From assembly GCF_035974275.1 (NCBI RefSeq), contig NZ_CP142422.1, positions 2,480,001-2,544,000 of the forward strand: 64,000 nt of DNA, in the 5' to 3' direction. This DNA is from Chryseobacterium sp. MYb264 (GTDB lineage Bacteria > Bacteroidota > Bacteroidia > Flavobacteriales > Weeksellaceae). The position numbers were made by a program, and so were the translations under genes. Below the pieces are notes generated by a model. The model searched no databases. It was not told the DNA's origin and saw only the letters and a list, made by a program, of their open reading frames with translations. Below, piece by piece: positions 17,672-26,615 of this stretch; within the stretch, counting starts at the first letter, position 1, and every line of letters begins with the position of its first letter.

Positions 17672-20272
17672 ATGGAAGAATTTGATGACGAATTTGGTGA
17701 TTTATCCCAGTTCAAAACACTATCTTTTGAAGATGTAAATCAAGGATTTACAGGAAACAATGCTTTTGCCAACACAATTATCAACAAAGATGACTCTCCT
17801 GATTATAGAAGCCCATTTCACGATTATAGAAATACTCCTTTAGGATACTCTTATCTTACTGATAACCCAGTATCAGTTTTTGCATCAACAGGTGTAAATG
17901 ACAAAGGAGTGAAAGGATATGAGTATCAAGCTCAGGTATTACCTTGTGAAAATGGCTCACAAGTATTGGGAAGTTATAACGCAAACAAAAGGGAGCCCCA
18001 AAGTCTTTTTCTTTTTTATGAAAAGCCAGATTCTAAAAAATCCAACTTTGCAGGTGGCTTTTACATTGCCAAGATGGGAGATTATTTTGTCCAGCTTTTT
18101 AAGAGATTTCCTGAGCCATTACCTTCTAATATTGGCGGAAAATTCTTTAAGAACATTACTTCTATGGAGGATGAAGCTGCTTACTTGGCACAGTTAGCTT
18201 ATACTTATTATGGGGATAAGATTAATGCAACTCTTATTCGTGATGCATTAATGAGAGAGTATCAGTTTTATACTGGTGACAGAAGATTTGAAGAAATCAT
18301 AGGAAATATCATCTCAATTCCTGCTGATACCTTTGGATGGTGTGCAGAGCAATTAGAAAGTTTAAAGCCTACAGAAAAAAATTACAACCCCGAATCGGAA
18401 GATTACACACCTTTATTTCCTCTTGTAACTGGCGCAGGTATAATTCCTATACCTATTAATATGAATAAGGCATCTCAATTCTTTGAAAATTTAGGAAATA
18501 ATCCTTTTGTGCAGGGAACACAGATTGCTTTCACCCAAGTTTGGGAGTTAGTAAAACAGTCCGCAAGTAAGGTTAAAGATGCTTCTATAGAACATCTTCC
18601 TGATGCTTTCAAAGGACTTGTAGAGAAAATAAGTAACGTTGTAAATACAATTAAAAATTTTCTTTCTGAGATTAAGGATCAATTAGAGGAGCTAGCCAAG
18701 ATAGGTATTGAAGTTCTTAAAATAGCCAATGCTTTTTACTGTGGTATTAATGGCGGTATTGTCGGACTTTTACAATGTATTTTATACATTCTACAGTTTC
18801 TTTTTCAACCAACAACAACCTTTTCTTATGACCAATATAAAGAAAGAAGAGATTTATTGGAGAAAGCAGAAGATGTATTAGATTGGATTCATGTAAATAT
18901 TCCTGTATTTTTAAAAGGTGTCAAAGACTTGTTCAGTTCAAATAAAGGTATATATAAATCTGATTTTGAAGGTATATTTGACAAATTGAAAGGATATTGG
19001 GACAATACATCTCGTTATACAGTCGCATATTATTCAGGAATTATTGCCTTTGAGTTCATCATTAATATTCTCCTTCTAATTTTCACCGAAGGTGCTGGTA
19101 ACATTATAAAAGGAACTACTTACGTACAAAAAGCTGCAAGTTTATTAAAAGTAATTACAAGGGAAGCAATGTCAGCTGTAACATTTGGAATTACAGATTT
19201 ACTTGCTCTTTTAGGAAATCTTATCTTTAGATTTGGAAAAGCATGTGTTAACGGTTTTAAAGGTTTTATCAACTTTATTGAAGATTTGCTACAAGGCATT
19301 AAGAATGGTGCTAGAGTTGATGATTTAGTTCAAGAGACGACAGAAATTGAGGGAGTTATTATTCAAGGGAAAACCCTAAGAGGATTAATTGCCCAAGATA
19401 TAAAGAGATGGCTACAAACAAAATACAGAATTGGTAGAGCTACACTTGAATTATTAGAGGAACTAGGAATTACGATTATTCGAAATATAGATGACCGATT
19501 GAAAGGCGCAAAAGCACTTGCAACATCTGAGGGTTTTATTGTAAAATATGGTAATGATAATATTTTAGAAGGAACTGGTGATGCAATTAAAAAGTTCTCT
19601 AAGAAGATTGAAGATATAAGTAGGTCTGGAGGGAAAAGTGCTGCTAAACAATATATTGATGAATTAAAAGATATTCAAAAATATATTAAGACAAGAAAAA
19701 CTCTTAAAGAAAGTTTAAATGAAGCAACTTTATTAGCTAAATTTAAGAATACTTTTACTATAAAACATTTTGATGCTGTTGCCTATTATGAAAAAATGGT
19801 TAAGAAATATCCAAAACTAAGAGGTATGACAGATGAAATAGGGAATGTAAGACAAGTAAATTTTGCTGAATTTACGATAGGTAAAACTAAAAATGGTAAA
19901 TTTGAAAAAGTAGAAGAACTGTATCATTCTGGGCAAGATGAATTCTATAGGAATGACTTTACCCATCCCTTCGAAGAAGGAGACCAGTTGACAAATACCT
20001 TTAAAAAAGGAATTTCAGATTTAGATGGTAATTCTCGAAGAAATGATAGTGAAGCAAAGTTTATCTTTAATTTTATACGAAAGCACCTTCATACCGCAGA
20101 TGAATTTGTAATAGAAACAAAGAATATTTATTTCACATGTACTTCATGCCAGAGAGAAATGCTTATGCTTCAAGAATATGCAACGGGTTTAGGTAAAAAA
20201 GTGGAAATTATTATTCATGGAGATGAAAGTATTTTAGGAGGAGCTCAATTATTTGAAAAAATGAAAAAATAA
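17672..20272 (+). CDS. Polymorphic toxin with C-terminal deaminase-like domain
   Basis: An 866-residue protein without signal peptide. The first 330 residues are an unrecognised globular region. Residues about 355-380, 448-475 and 500-520 are strongly hydrophobic, so the middle may insert in or cross a membrane. The last 100 residues resemble the deaminase toxin fold of the BURPS668_1122 type: D792-S-E794 (metal ligand and catalytic Glu) followed by C823-T-S-C826 (zinc cysteines), with the helix and strand order expected for the cytidine-deaminase superfamily. An SUKH-type immunity gene starts 4 bp after the stop. The substrate (DNA, RNA or nucleotide) is unknown. Absence of a signal peptide suggests export by a contractile system, but no VgrG, PAAR or Rhs part is visible. 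Confidence 0.8.
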   Translation: MEEFDDEFGDLSQFKTLSFEDVNQGFTGNNAFANTIINKDDSPDYRSPFHDYRNTPLGYSYLTDNPVSVFASTGVNDKGVKGYEYQAQVLPCENGSQVLGSYNANKREPQSLFLFYEKPDSKKSNFAGGFYIAKMGDYFVQLFKRFPEPLPSNIGGKFFKNITSMEDEAAYLAQLAYTYYGDKINATLIRDALMREYQFYTGDRRFEEIIGNIISIPADTFGWCAEQLESLKPTEKNYNPESEDYTPLFPLVTGAGIIPIPINMNKASQFFENLGNNPFVQGTQIAFTQVWELVKQSASKVKDASIEHLPDAFKGLVEKISNVVNTIKNFLSEIKDQLEELAKIGIEVLKIANAFYCGINGGIVGLLQCILYILQFLFQPTTTFSYDQYKERRDLLEKAEDVLDWIHVNIPVFLKGVKDLFSSNKGIYKSDFEGIFDKLKGYWDNTSRYTVAYYSGIIAFEFIINILLLIFTEGAGNIIKGTTYVQKAASLLKVITREAMSAVTFGITDLLALLGNLIFRFGKACVNGFKGFINFIEDLLQGIKNGARVDDLVQETTEIEGVIIQGKTLRGLIAQDIKRWLQTKYRIGRATLELLEELGITIIRNIDDRLKGAKALATSEGFIVKYGNDNILEGTGDAIKKFSKKIEDISRSGGKSAAKQYIDELKDIQKYIKTRKTLKESLNEATLLAKFKNTFTIKHFDAVAYYEKMVKKYPKLRGMTDEIGNVRQVNFAEFTIGKTKNGKFEKVEELYHSGQDEFYRNDFTHPFEEGDQLTNTFKKGISDLDGNSRRNDSEAKFIFNFIRKHLHTADEFVIETKNIYFTCTSCQREMLMLQEYATGLGKKVEIIIHGDESILGGAQLFEKMKK

Positions 20273-20276
20273 AATT

Positions 20277-20765
20277 ATGGAAATAGTATATTTAAAAAAA
20301 TACAAACAATACATAGAAAATGGAATTGGTAGGTTATATAGCACATTCGGCTCGCCGAGGGGATTAAGTGAAGCTGAAATTTTACAAATGGAATTGGAAA
20401 TGAATAATGGCTTGCCTTTCCCCAAAGCATATAAAGAATTCTTGTTTTTAGGAGGAGAATTCAGTACGATACAGTTAAATCATTATGGCAAAAAGACTTC
20501 AAAAGGCACAGATTTTTTTAAAAGCGGATTAAAAAAGAGAAAAATTAACATGGTTCGCCCGTTTGCTATACTTAATGTATTGGATGGAGAATCTGGAACA
20601 TTTATTTACTTAGATGAAGGAGATAATCCACGACCAAAGAATTGTTCATTGCATGAAGCTTATGATAGTGATGATGATGAAATTATTTGGAATACTCCCT
20701 ATAAAACTTTTTCAGAAATGATAGATAAACGTGTTTATCTTGCCGAAAATAATCTGGGAATCTAA
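20277..20765 (+). CDS. SMI1/KNR4 (SUKH) family immunity protein
   Basis: A 162-residue acidic soluble protein with the SUKH signature: GLSEAEILQMELEMNNGLPF, then AYKEFLFLGGE, and a later FIYLDEGDNPRP strand. SUKH proteins neutralise many nuclease and deaminase toxins by direct binding. The position 4 bp downstream of the toxin, on the same strand, makes it the cognate immunity gene. It ends 55 bp before a strong terminator. The ATG at 20277 is the only reasonable start. Confidence 0.88.
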   Translation: MEIVYLKKYKQYIENGIGRLYSTFGSPRGLSEAEILQMELEMNNGLPFPKAYKEFLFLGGEFSTIQLNHYGKKTSKGTDFFKSGLKKRKINMVRPFAILNVLDGESGTFIYLDEGDNPRPKNCSLHEAYDSDDDEIIWNTPYKTFSEMIDKRVYLAENNLGI

Positions 20766-20820
20766 TGTCAAAGAGAGATTAGGGTTAAAGTAGTATAATA
20801 ATTTATAAATCTTAATAATT

Positions 20821-20857
20821 AGCCTTGACCAAAAGCGGTCAAGGTTATTTTTTTATA
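20821..20857 (+). terminator. Terminator after the immunity gene
   Basis: AGCCTTGACC (20821-20830) pairs with GGTCAAGGTT (20837-20846), then TATTTTTTT-like tail. The 5' arm is the same ten bases as at 17384. Confidence 0.85.
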
Positions 20858-20865
20858 TTGCAATT

Positions 20866-21097
20866 ATGAAAAAAATCGTCAAATGGAATCCAATATTGGA
20901 TTTTAACAGAATACATAATAATACCGATTTAAATAAAGAAACAGAAAGAGTCAAAGTATCAGAAAATACTTGATTTACCTAATACATGGACTAATAACAG
21001 CTATATCAAAATAAGCAATTCTAAAACAGGTCTTTTAAGAATTAATACTAAAGATAAAAATAATCCCGCATTTGTATTTTATGACACTCTCCCATAA
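20866..21097 (+). pseudogene. Frameshifted remnant of a small gene
   Basis: An ATG at 20866 opens a 35-codon frame (MKKIVKWNPILDFNRIHNN...) that stops at 20971. The next frame continues from about 20957 as YQKILDLPNTWTNNSYIKIS and on to a stop at 21097. The two halves join smoothly if one base is inserted or lost near 20957. Composition matches the adjacent toxin segment. The family is not recognised; it may be a decayed orphan immunity gene. A real short peptide cannot be excluded. Confidence 0.55.
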
Positions 21098-21271
21098 AGT
21101 GTGTAAGTTAGTGAGACACTACCAGTAAAAAGCAGATATTTTATATTGAGTGATCCATTAAGCATATTGTCAACACTCTCAAAATCATCTATTAACCAAT
21201 ACTACAAGCAATAAAATTTATTCAATAAGAAACAAACAAATGTAACATGTTTAACCTGTGGATCTACGAAA
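21098..21271. other. Intergenic region, possible mobile-element scar
   Basis: No gene seen. At 21085-21105 the sequence ACACT ... AGTGT forms a small palindrome that ends in GTGTGTAAG, reminiscent of insertion-sequence ends. The match is too short to assign a family. Confidence 0.3.
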
Positions 21272-21298
21272 AACCATCCTCTTAAGGATGGTTTTTTT
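21272..21298. terminator. Bidirectional terminator
   Basis: AACCATCC (21272-21279) pairs with GGATGGTT (21286-21293). There is a T run on the plus side and TTTTT on the minus side. It closes the fibrinogen-like gene run that ends at 21320. Confidence 0.8.
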
Positions 21299-21319
21299 AT
21301 TAAAACATAAGAGAGATAA

Positions 21320-22903
21320 TTATCTTACCCAAACTCTGTGAAGCGTATTTGCTGAGCCATTATTGGGGTAATCATCTACTTCCCAGCGATTATTATAACC
21401 AGCAATTCCCCAGTGATTTTGCCCCGATCTAAAAAAAGGAAATTCACACAGTTCACGTCCCGATATCGTTGTAGCAATCGCATTATTGGCAGCGCCAGGA
21501 ATCATCGCGGTATGATCTGAAAACGGCGTAAATGATGATCGAATACCGCCTGCATTTCCGGATCCTGTTTTAAAATAGTTAATAGAAGCGGCATGCGAGG
21601 TTTTAAAATGGATAACTCGTGAATGAGCGCTTGTAATTCCATAAAAAAGGTATTCTGTAGAGTTCAATGCAAACTGAAGAGCTCTTCCTGCATTTCCCCA
21701 AAAATCAGCATTTTCCGCTTCATTGTCTCCTAATGTAGAGGAACCGATGACAGGAAGTGTAGCCAATCGTATGTTAAGTGCTGGCGAAGTAGCTCCTGCC
21801 TGATGCAGATAATTAAGGATAAGTGTCCAGCCTCCGCCATCTGTTGACATATCACATTGAGCCTTTATTGGTGAAAAACCGGTTCCTTCATGATCGGGAT
21901 CAATCCAATACACCCCATCGGACGTACCGGGCACCTGAGCCAATAATTCTTTACAGCTGCTGCATACCCCGATATAAACTTGACAGCCTGATGCCGTAGT
22001 AAAGGTAACAGCGCCATGATCAGCTCCCTGATACGTCCCCGAAAGCACGTAATCTATTGTACCCGAACCCGAAACAGGGCCTCCCGCGTACGAAAAAGTT
22101 AATCCTTCAGCGCTTAGTACATCCGGAGCAATGCTACAATCCCCATCTGAATAAGGAATGCTGTATACTCCGCTATAAGACTGCCCGTTCATTAAGCCTG
22201 TGAGTTTATATTCTGGAGAGACCGCTACAGACCAGGCCGCTTTACTGCAGTCAAAAACCGTTGCTGCTTCTACAGAAACTGTGGCTGTACAGTGCAAGCT
22301 CCTTTTTACCCAATCTCCCTGAAGAGTACCGCAACCATCCGGGGTACCCGACAAGGTGTAGGTTACCTGCGCAGATTCTCCTCCATTCATGTTGACCGTA
22401 GCCGGATTTACAGATGCCACGGTGATACCTCCCACACCGGAAAGGGTAAGATCGTTGGTATTAAAAGAAAAGTTGACCACAGAAAGTGAGTTATTAACAA
22501 TGGTAACCTTAAAGGTATTGCCCGGAGTAAGGGCTGTCCCTTTTTTATAGTGACCGTCAAAACCATTTCCCGAAGCGCTGCAATCTACTGTAACATCATT
22601 TGAAGATGAAGAGCCCGCATCCAGACAGTCTGACCATCCCGAAGAGCCTCCATTCGTACTTTTTTTATAAAGTCTCACACAATCCTTTGTGCTGTCGTAC
22701 ATAATAGTGCCTTCCGCAATACTTCCTCCCTGAGGATTCTGCATATTGGCAGGATCGGAATTCGTGGGCAGTACCAGTCCGTAAACATTAGTGGTAGGTT
22801 TGTTGATGTCCAAACCTCCTCGAGGAGTCGTTGTGCCTATTCCTACCTGACTAAAAAACAAAGTAATTGTTGTCATTAACAATAAAGAAAATAATTTTTT
22901 CAT
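21320..22903 (-). CDS. Secreted protein with fibrinogen-like C-terminal domain (copy 1)
   Basis: A 527-residue protein with a signal peptide MKKLFSLLLMTTITLFFSQ. It has a constant N-terminal region shared with the two genes upstream (VGIGTTTPRGGLDINK and two Cys-containing repeats, about residues 20-320). The C-terminal domain starts at GVYWIDPD and contains CDMSTDGGGWTLI, the hallmark of fibrinogen-like domains. The second half of that domain differs completely from copies 2 and 3. No T9SS C-terminal sorting domain is visible, so the export route past the inner membrane is unclear. Binding to glycans or host proteins is the usual role of such domains; here it is inferred. Confidence 0.78.
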   Translation of the reverse strand: MKKLFSLLLMTTITLFFSQVGIGTTTPRGGLDINKPTTNVYGLVLPTNSDPANMQNPQGGSIAEGTIMYDSTKDCVRLYKKSTNGGSSGWSDCLDAGSSSSNDVTVDCSASGNGFDGHYKKGTALTPGNTFKVTIVNNSLSVVNFSFNTNDLTLSGVGGITVASVNPATVNMNGGESAQVTYTLSGTPDGCGTLQGDWVKRSLHCTATVSVEAATVFDCSKAAWSVAVSPEYKLTGLMNGQSYSGVYSIPYSDGDCSIAPDVLSAEGLTFSYAGGPVSGSGTIDYVLSGTYQGADHGAVTFTTASGCQVYIGVCSSCKELLAQVPGTSDGVYWIDPDHEGTGFSPIKAQCDMSTDGGGWTLILNYLHQAGATSPALNIRLATLPVIGSSTLGDNEAENADFWGNAGRALQFALNSTEYLFYGITSAHSRVIHFKTSHAASINYFKTGSGNAGGIRSSFTPFSDHTAMIPGAANNAIATTISGRELCEFPFFRSGQNHWGIAGYNNRWEVDDYPNNGSANTLHRVWVR

Positions 22904-22941
22904 GTTTGATATTTTTTAATTAAATCTATACAATCGATCAA

Positions 22942-24483
22942 CTATCTTATCCAGGTAGACGCCCATAAATCACCGGAATACGTTCTGTTTGAATTTGTCG
23001 AATTCATAAACCAATGTACATTATCTCCATTTCCACAGGCATGATAGGGAACCGGCCATCCCGTAGCGATAACAGAATTACAGCTAGCCGGCCATTGCCA
23101 TGTTCCGACCGGGGAAATATTAGTATTACCGGTAAAATCTCCTACAGCCCCACTTCGATGCCATGTACCCTCACCCAAAGCAACAGTGCTAGGATCTCTT
23201 AAAGCCAATATCGCTGCGCCGCCAGGTTGGGAGGTTATTTTATGTGCATAATTTGTCGCTGAATTTCCCGCTCTAAGCTGAACCTGAGAACCAATAACAG
23301 CCATTTTGATAACGGTAGCTCGAGGCAGGTACCCATTATCATTCTCCCCTGTAATTACAGATTTCTGTCCTTGGCCTGAAAAACTTCTTCCATTAATTGC
23401 TATTAAAGACCAGCCTCCTCCGTCTGTTGTCATATCACAATATACCTGAGTAATATCCTGAACCCCTGTTTTATTCAGATTAAAATAATAAACACCATTG
23501 GCTGTATTCGATAATTCATTTTTTAATTCTTTACAACTTTCACATGGTCCTATATAGATTTTACATCCCATCGCGGTTTCCCAGGTAACAGAGCCATGAT
23601 CAGTACCCTGATACGTACCCGAAAGCACGTAATCTATTGTACCCGAACCCGAAACAGGGCCTCCCGCGTACGAAAAAGTTAATCCTTCAGCGCTTAGTAC
23701 ATCCGGAGCAAGGCTACAATCCCCATCTGAATAAGGAATGCTGTATACTCCGCTATAAGACTGCCCGTTCATTAGACCCGTTAGTTTATATTCTGGAGAA
23801 ACAGCAACAGACCAGGATCCCTGGCTGCAGTCAAATACCGCTGATCCCTCTACAGAAGCTGTGGCTGTACAGTGCAGGCTCCTTTTTACCCAATCTCCCC
23901 GAAGAGCACCGCAACCATCCGGGGTGCCGGACAAGGTATAGATTACCTCCGCAGATTCTCCCCCATTAACATTCACCGTAGCCGGATTTACAGATGCCAC
24001 AGTAATGCCTCCCATACCGGAAAGCGTAAGATCATTGGTATTAAAAGAAAAGTTGACCACGGAAAATGAGTTATTAACAATGGTAATCTTAAAGGTATTG
24101 GCCGGGGTAAGGGCTGTTCCTCTTTTATAGCTGCCGGTAAAACCATTTCTGGAAGCGCGGCAATCCGCTGTAACAGCATCAGAAGACGATGAGCCGGCAC
24201 CCAGACAGTCTGACCATCCCGAGGAGCCTCCATTCGTAATTTTTTTATAAAGTCTTACACAATCCTTTGTGCTGTCGTACATAATAGTGCCTTCCGCAAT
24301 ACTTCCTCCCTGAGGATTCTGCATATTAGCCGGATCGGAATTCGTGGGCAGTACCAGCCCGTAAACATTAGTGGTAGGTTTGTTGATGTCCAAACCTCCT
24401 CGAGGAGTCGTTGTGCCTATTCCTACCTGACTAAAAAACAAAGTAATTGTTGTCATTAACAATAAAGAAAATAATTTTTTCAT
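22942..24483 (-). CDS. Secreted protein with fibrinogen-like C-terminal domain (copy 2)
   Basis: A 513-residue paralogue of the flanking genes with the same signal peptide and constant N-terminal region. The C-terminal domain contains GVYYFNLNKTG and CDMTTDGGGWSLI and ends STWIR. The last 190 residues or so are identical to copy 3, while several upstream stretches (for example CSLAPDVLSAEGLTF) match copy 1 rather than copy 3. The gene is therefore a mosaic, which points to recombination between neighbours. The start is 38 bp after the stop of copy 3, in a likely operon. Confidence 0.78.
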   Translation of the reverse strand: MKKLFSLLLMTTITLFFSQVGIGTTTPRGGLDINKPTTNVYGLVLPTNSDPANMQNPQGGSIAEGTIMYDSTKDCVRLYKKITNGGSSGWSDCLGAGSSSSDAVTADCRASRNGFTGSYKRGTALTPANTFKITIVNNSFSVVNFSFNTNDLTLSGMGGITVASVNPATVNVNGGESAEVIYTLSGTPDGCGALRGDWVKRSLHCTATASVEGSAVFDCSQGSWSVAVSPEYKLTGLMNGQSYSGVYSIPYSDGDCSLAPDVLSAEGLTFSYAGGPVSGSGTIDYVLSGTYQGTDHGSVTWETAMGCKIYIGPCESCKELKNELSNTANGVYYFNLNKTGVQDITQVYCDMTTDGGGWSLIAINGRSFSGQGQKSVITGENDNGYLPRATVIKMAVIGSQVQLRAGNSATNYAHKITSQPGGAAILALRDPSTVALGEGTWHRSGAVGDFTGNTNISPVGTWQWPASCNSVIATGWPVPYHACGNGDNVHWFMNSTNSNRTYSGDLWASTWIR

Positions 24484-24521
24484 GTTTGATATTTTTTAAT
24501 TAAATCTATACAATCGATCAA

Positions 24522-26063
24522 CTATCTTATCCAGGTAGACGCCCATAAATCACCGGAATACGTTCTGTTTGAATTTGTCGAATTCATAAACCAATGTACA
24601 TTATCTCCATTTCCACAGGCATGATAGGGAACCGGCCATCCCGTAGCGATAACAGAATTACAGCTAGCCGGCCATTGCCATGTTCCGACCGGGGAAATAT
24701 TAGTATTACCGGTAAAATCTCCTACAGCCCCACTTCGATGCCATGTACCCTCACCCAAAGCAACAGTGCTAGGATCTCTTAAAGCCAATATCGCTGCGCC
24801 GCCAGGTTGGGAGGTTATTTTATGTGCATAATTTGTCGCTGAATTTCCCGCTCTAAGCTGAACCTGAGAACCAATAACAGCCATTTTGATAACGGTAGCT
24901 CGAGGCAGGTACCCATTATCATTCTCCCCTGTAATTACAGATTTCTGTCCTTGGCCTGAAAAACTTCTTCCATTAATTGCTATTAAAGACCAGCCTCCTC
25001 CGTCTGTTGTCATATCACAATATACCTGAGTAATATCCTGAACCCCTGTTTTATTCAGATTAAAATAATAAACACCATTGGCTGTATTCGATAATTCATT
25101 TTTTAATTCTTTACAACTTTCACATGGTCCTATATAGATTTTACATCCCATCGCGGTTTCCCAGGTAACAGAGCCATGATCAGTACCCTGATAAGTACCC
25201 GAAAGCACGTAATCTATTGTACCCGAACCCGAAACAGGACCTCCTGCATACGAAAAAGTTAATCCTTCAGAACTTAGTATATCCGGAGCAAGATTGCAAT
25301 CCCCATCTGAATAAGGAATGCTGTATACTCCGTTATAAGACTGCCCGTTCATTAAGCCCGTTAGTTTATATTCTGGAGAGACCGCTACAGACCAGGCCGC
25401 TTTACTGCAGTCAAATACCGCTGATCCCTCTACAGAAGCTGTGGCTGTACAGTGCAAGCTCCTTTTTACCCAATCTCCCTGAAGAGTACCGCAACCATCC
25501 GGGGTGCCAGACAAGGTGTAGGTTACCTGCGCAGATTCTCCCCCATTGATGCTGACCGTAGCCGGATTTACAGATGCCACGGTAATGCCTCCCATACCGG
25601 AAAGCGTAAGATCATTGGTATTAAAAGAAAAGTTGACCACGGAAAATGAGTTATTAACAATGGTAATCTTAAAGGTATTGTCCGGGGTAAGGGCTGTTCC
25701 TCTTTTATAGCTGCCGGTAAAACCATTTCCCGAAGCGCGACAATCTGCTGTAACAGCATCTGAAGATGAAGAGCCCGCCCCCAGACAGTCTGACCATCCC
25801 GGGGAGCCTCCATTCGTAATTTTTTTATAAAGTCTTACACAATCCTGTGTGCTGTCGTACATAATAGTGCCTTCCGCAATACTTCCTCCCTGAGGATTCT
25901 GCATGTTGGCGGGATTGGAATTCGTGGGCAGTACCAGTCCGTAAATATTAGTGATAGGCTTGTTGATGTCCAAACCTCCTCGAGGAGTCGTTGTACCGAT
26001 TCCTACCTGACTAAACAACAAAGTAATTGTTGTCATTAACAATAAAGAAAATAATTTTTTCAT
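24522..26063 (-). CDS. Secreted protein with fibrinogen-like C-terminal domain (copy 3, first transcribed)
   Basis: A 513-residue protein, promoter-proximal of the three. The signal peptide MKKLFSLLLMTTITLLFSQ differs from the others by one residue. The domain order is signal, VGIGTTTP start of the constant region, two Cys-repeat segments, then the fibrinogen-like domain with CDMTTDGGGWSLI. The C-terminal domain is identical to copy 2. There is no T9SS sorting domain. The upstream region carries a near-consensus -7 box but no clear -33. The role is probably extracellular adhesion or ligand binding. Confidence 0.78.
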   Translation of the reverse strand: MKKLFSLLLMTTITLLFSQVGIGTTTPRGGLDINKPITNIYGLVLPTNSNPANMQNPQGGSIAEGTIMYDSTQDCVRLYKKITNGGSPGWSDCLGAGSSSSDAVTADCRASGNGFTGSYKRGTALTPDNTFKITIVNNSFSVVNFSFNTNDLTLSGMGGITVASVNPATVSINGGESAQVTYTLSGTPDGCGTLQGDWVKRSLHCTATASVEGSAVFDCSKAAWSVAVSPEYKLTGLMNGQSYNGVYSIPYSDGDCNLAPDILSSEGLTFSYAGGPVSGSGTIDYVLSGTYQGTDHGSVTWETAMGCKIYIGPCESCKELKNELSNTANGVYYFNLNKTGVQDITQVYCDMTTDGGGWSLIAINGRSFSGQGQKSVITGENDNGYLPRATVIKMAVIGSQVQLRAGNSATNYAHKITSQPGGAAILALRDPSTVALGEGTWHRSGAVGDFTGNTNISPVGTWQWPASCNSVIATGWPVPYHACGNGDNVHWFMNSTNSNRTYSGDLWASTWIR

Positions 26064-26564
26064 GAGTCATGTCTGTATTTTTAATAAACTAAATATACAA
26101 ACAAATAACAACAAATTAACCTCACATAAATGATTTAAATTAAGTATTTCATATTGAAAAATATAATTTATTAAAAATAAAATAAACCAAAATAAAATAC
26201 AGAAAATATATTAACATTATGTATAGCTGAGCACATCAGAATTTAAAAAATCCGGACTTTCATGAAGTATTTTTCAGCTTTATATCTAAAGAGTATCGCG
26301 GCATCGTAATCAACTCATTAAAACCTTTACAATTGAACCTTGTTTTTTATATTTATTTAGGCTCTTATTTAAGCTTACTTTTAACGCTCTTATGACTGTA
26401 TTTTTCTCATTTTTCCTCTTTGAGCTCTCTTAGCGGAGTTTACAATACGAGATAAAACAAGATCTCAAATCAATAAAGGAAAATTAGATCTACATCATGC
26501 AAACCGGCAGAAATACCGATTGAACAGCATAAAGCTGTTTGCAGATTGTTTACAAACAGAACAG
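26064..26564. other. AT-rich intergenic region upstream of the fibrinogen-like genes
   Basis: About 500 bp without an open frame that looks coding. A TATATTTA sequence on the minus strand just upstream of 26063 is a possible -7 element for the fibrinogen-like operon. Nothing else is recognised. Confidence 0.45.
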
Positions 26565-26594
26565 AAAAAAGAAAGCCGGCTGGACGTCCGGCTT
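26565..26594 (-). terminator. Terminator of the FG-GAP gene
   Basis: AAGCCGG (26573-26579) pairs with CCGGCTT (26588-26594). On the minus strand it is followed by TCTTTTTT. Confidence 0.8.
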
Positions 26595-26615
26595 CCTCAT
26601 TGAAAGAATGCTCAA

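Larger units (their letters stand above)
22904..26063 (-). repeat. Tandem 1580-bp gene-plus-spacer units
   Basis: Two head-to-tail units of exactly 1580 bp (22904-24483 and 24484-26063), each with one fibrinogen-like gene. The 38-bp spacers at 22904-22941 and 24484-24521 are identical. From the spacer through the C-terminal coding part the units are identical for about 650 bp. A third unit (21320-22903) shares the N-terminal part only. Confidence 0.9.

Noticed and set aside
21320..26063. T9SS sorting domains on the fibrinogen-like proteins
   Set aside because: Their C-termini end STWIR or HRVWVR within the fibrinogen-like domain. The typical NP-x(n)-L-x-x-G-x-Y pattern seen in the FG-GAP protein is absent.
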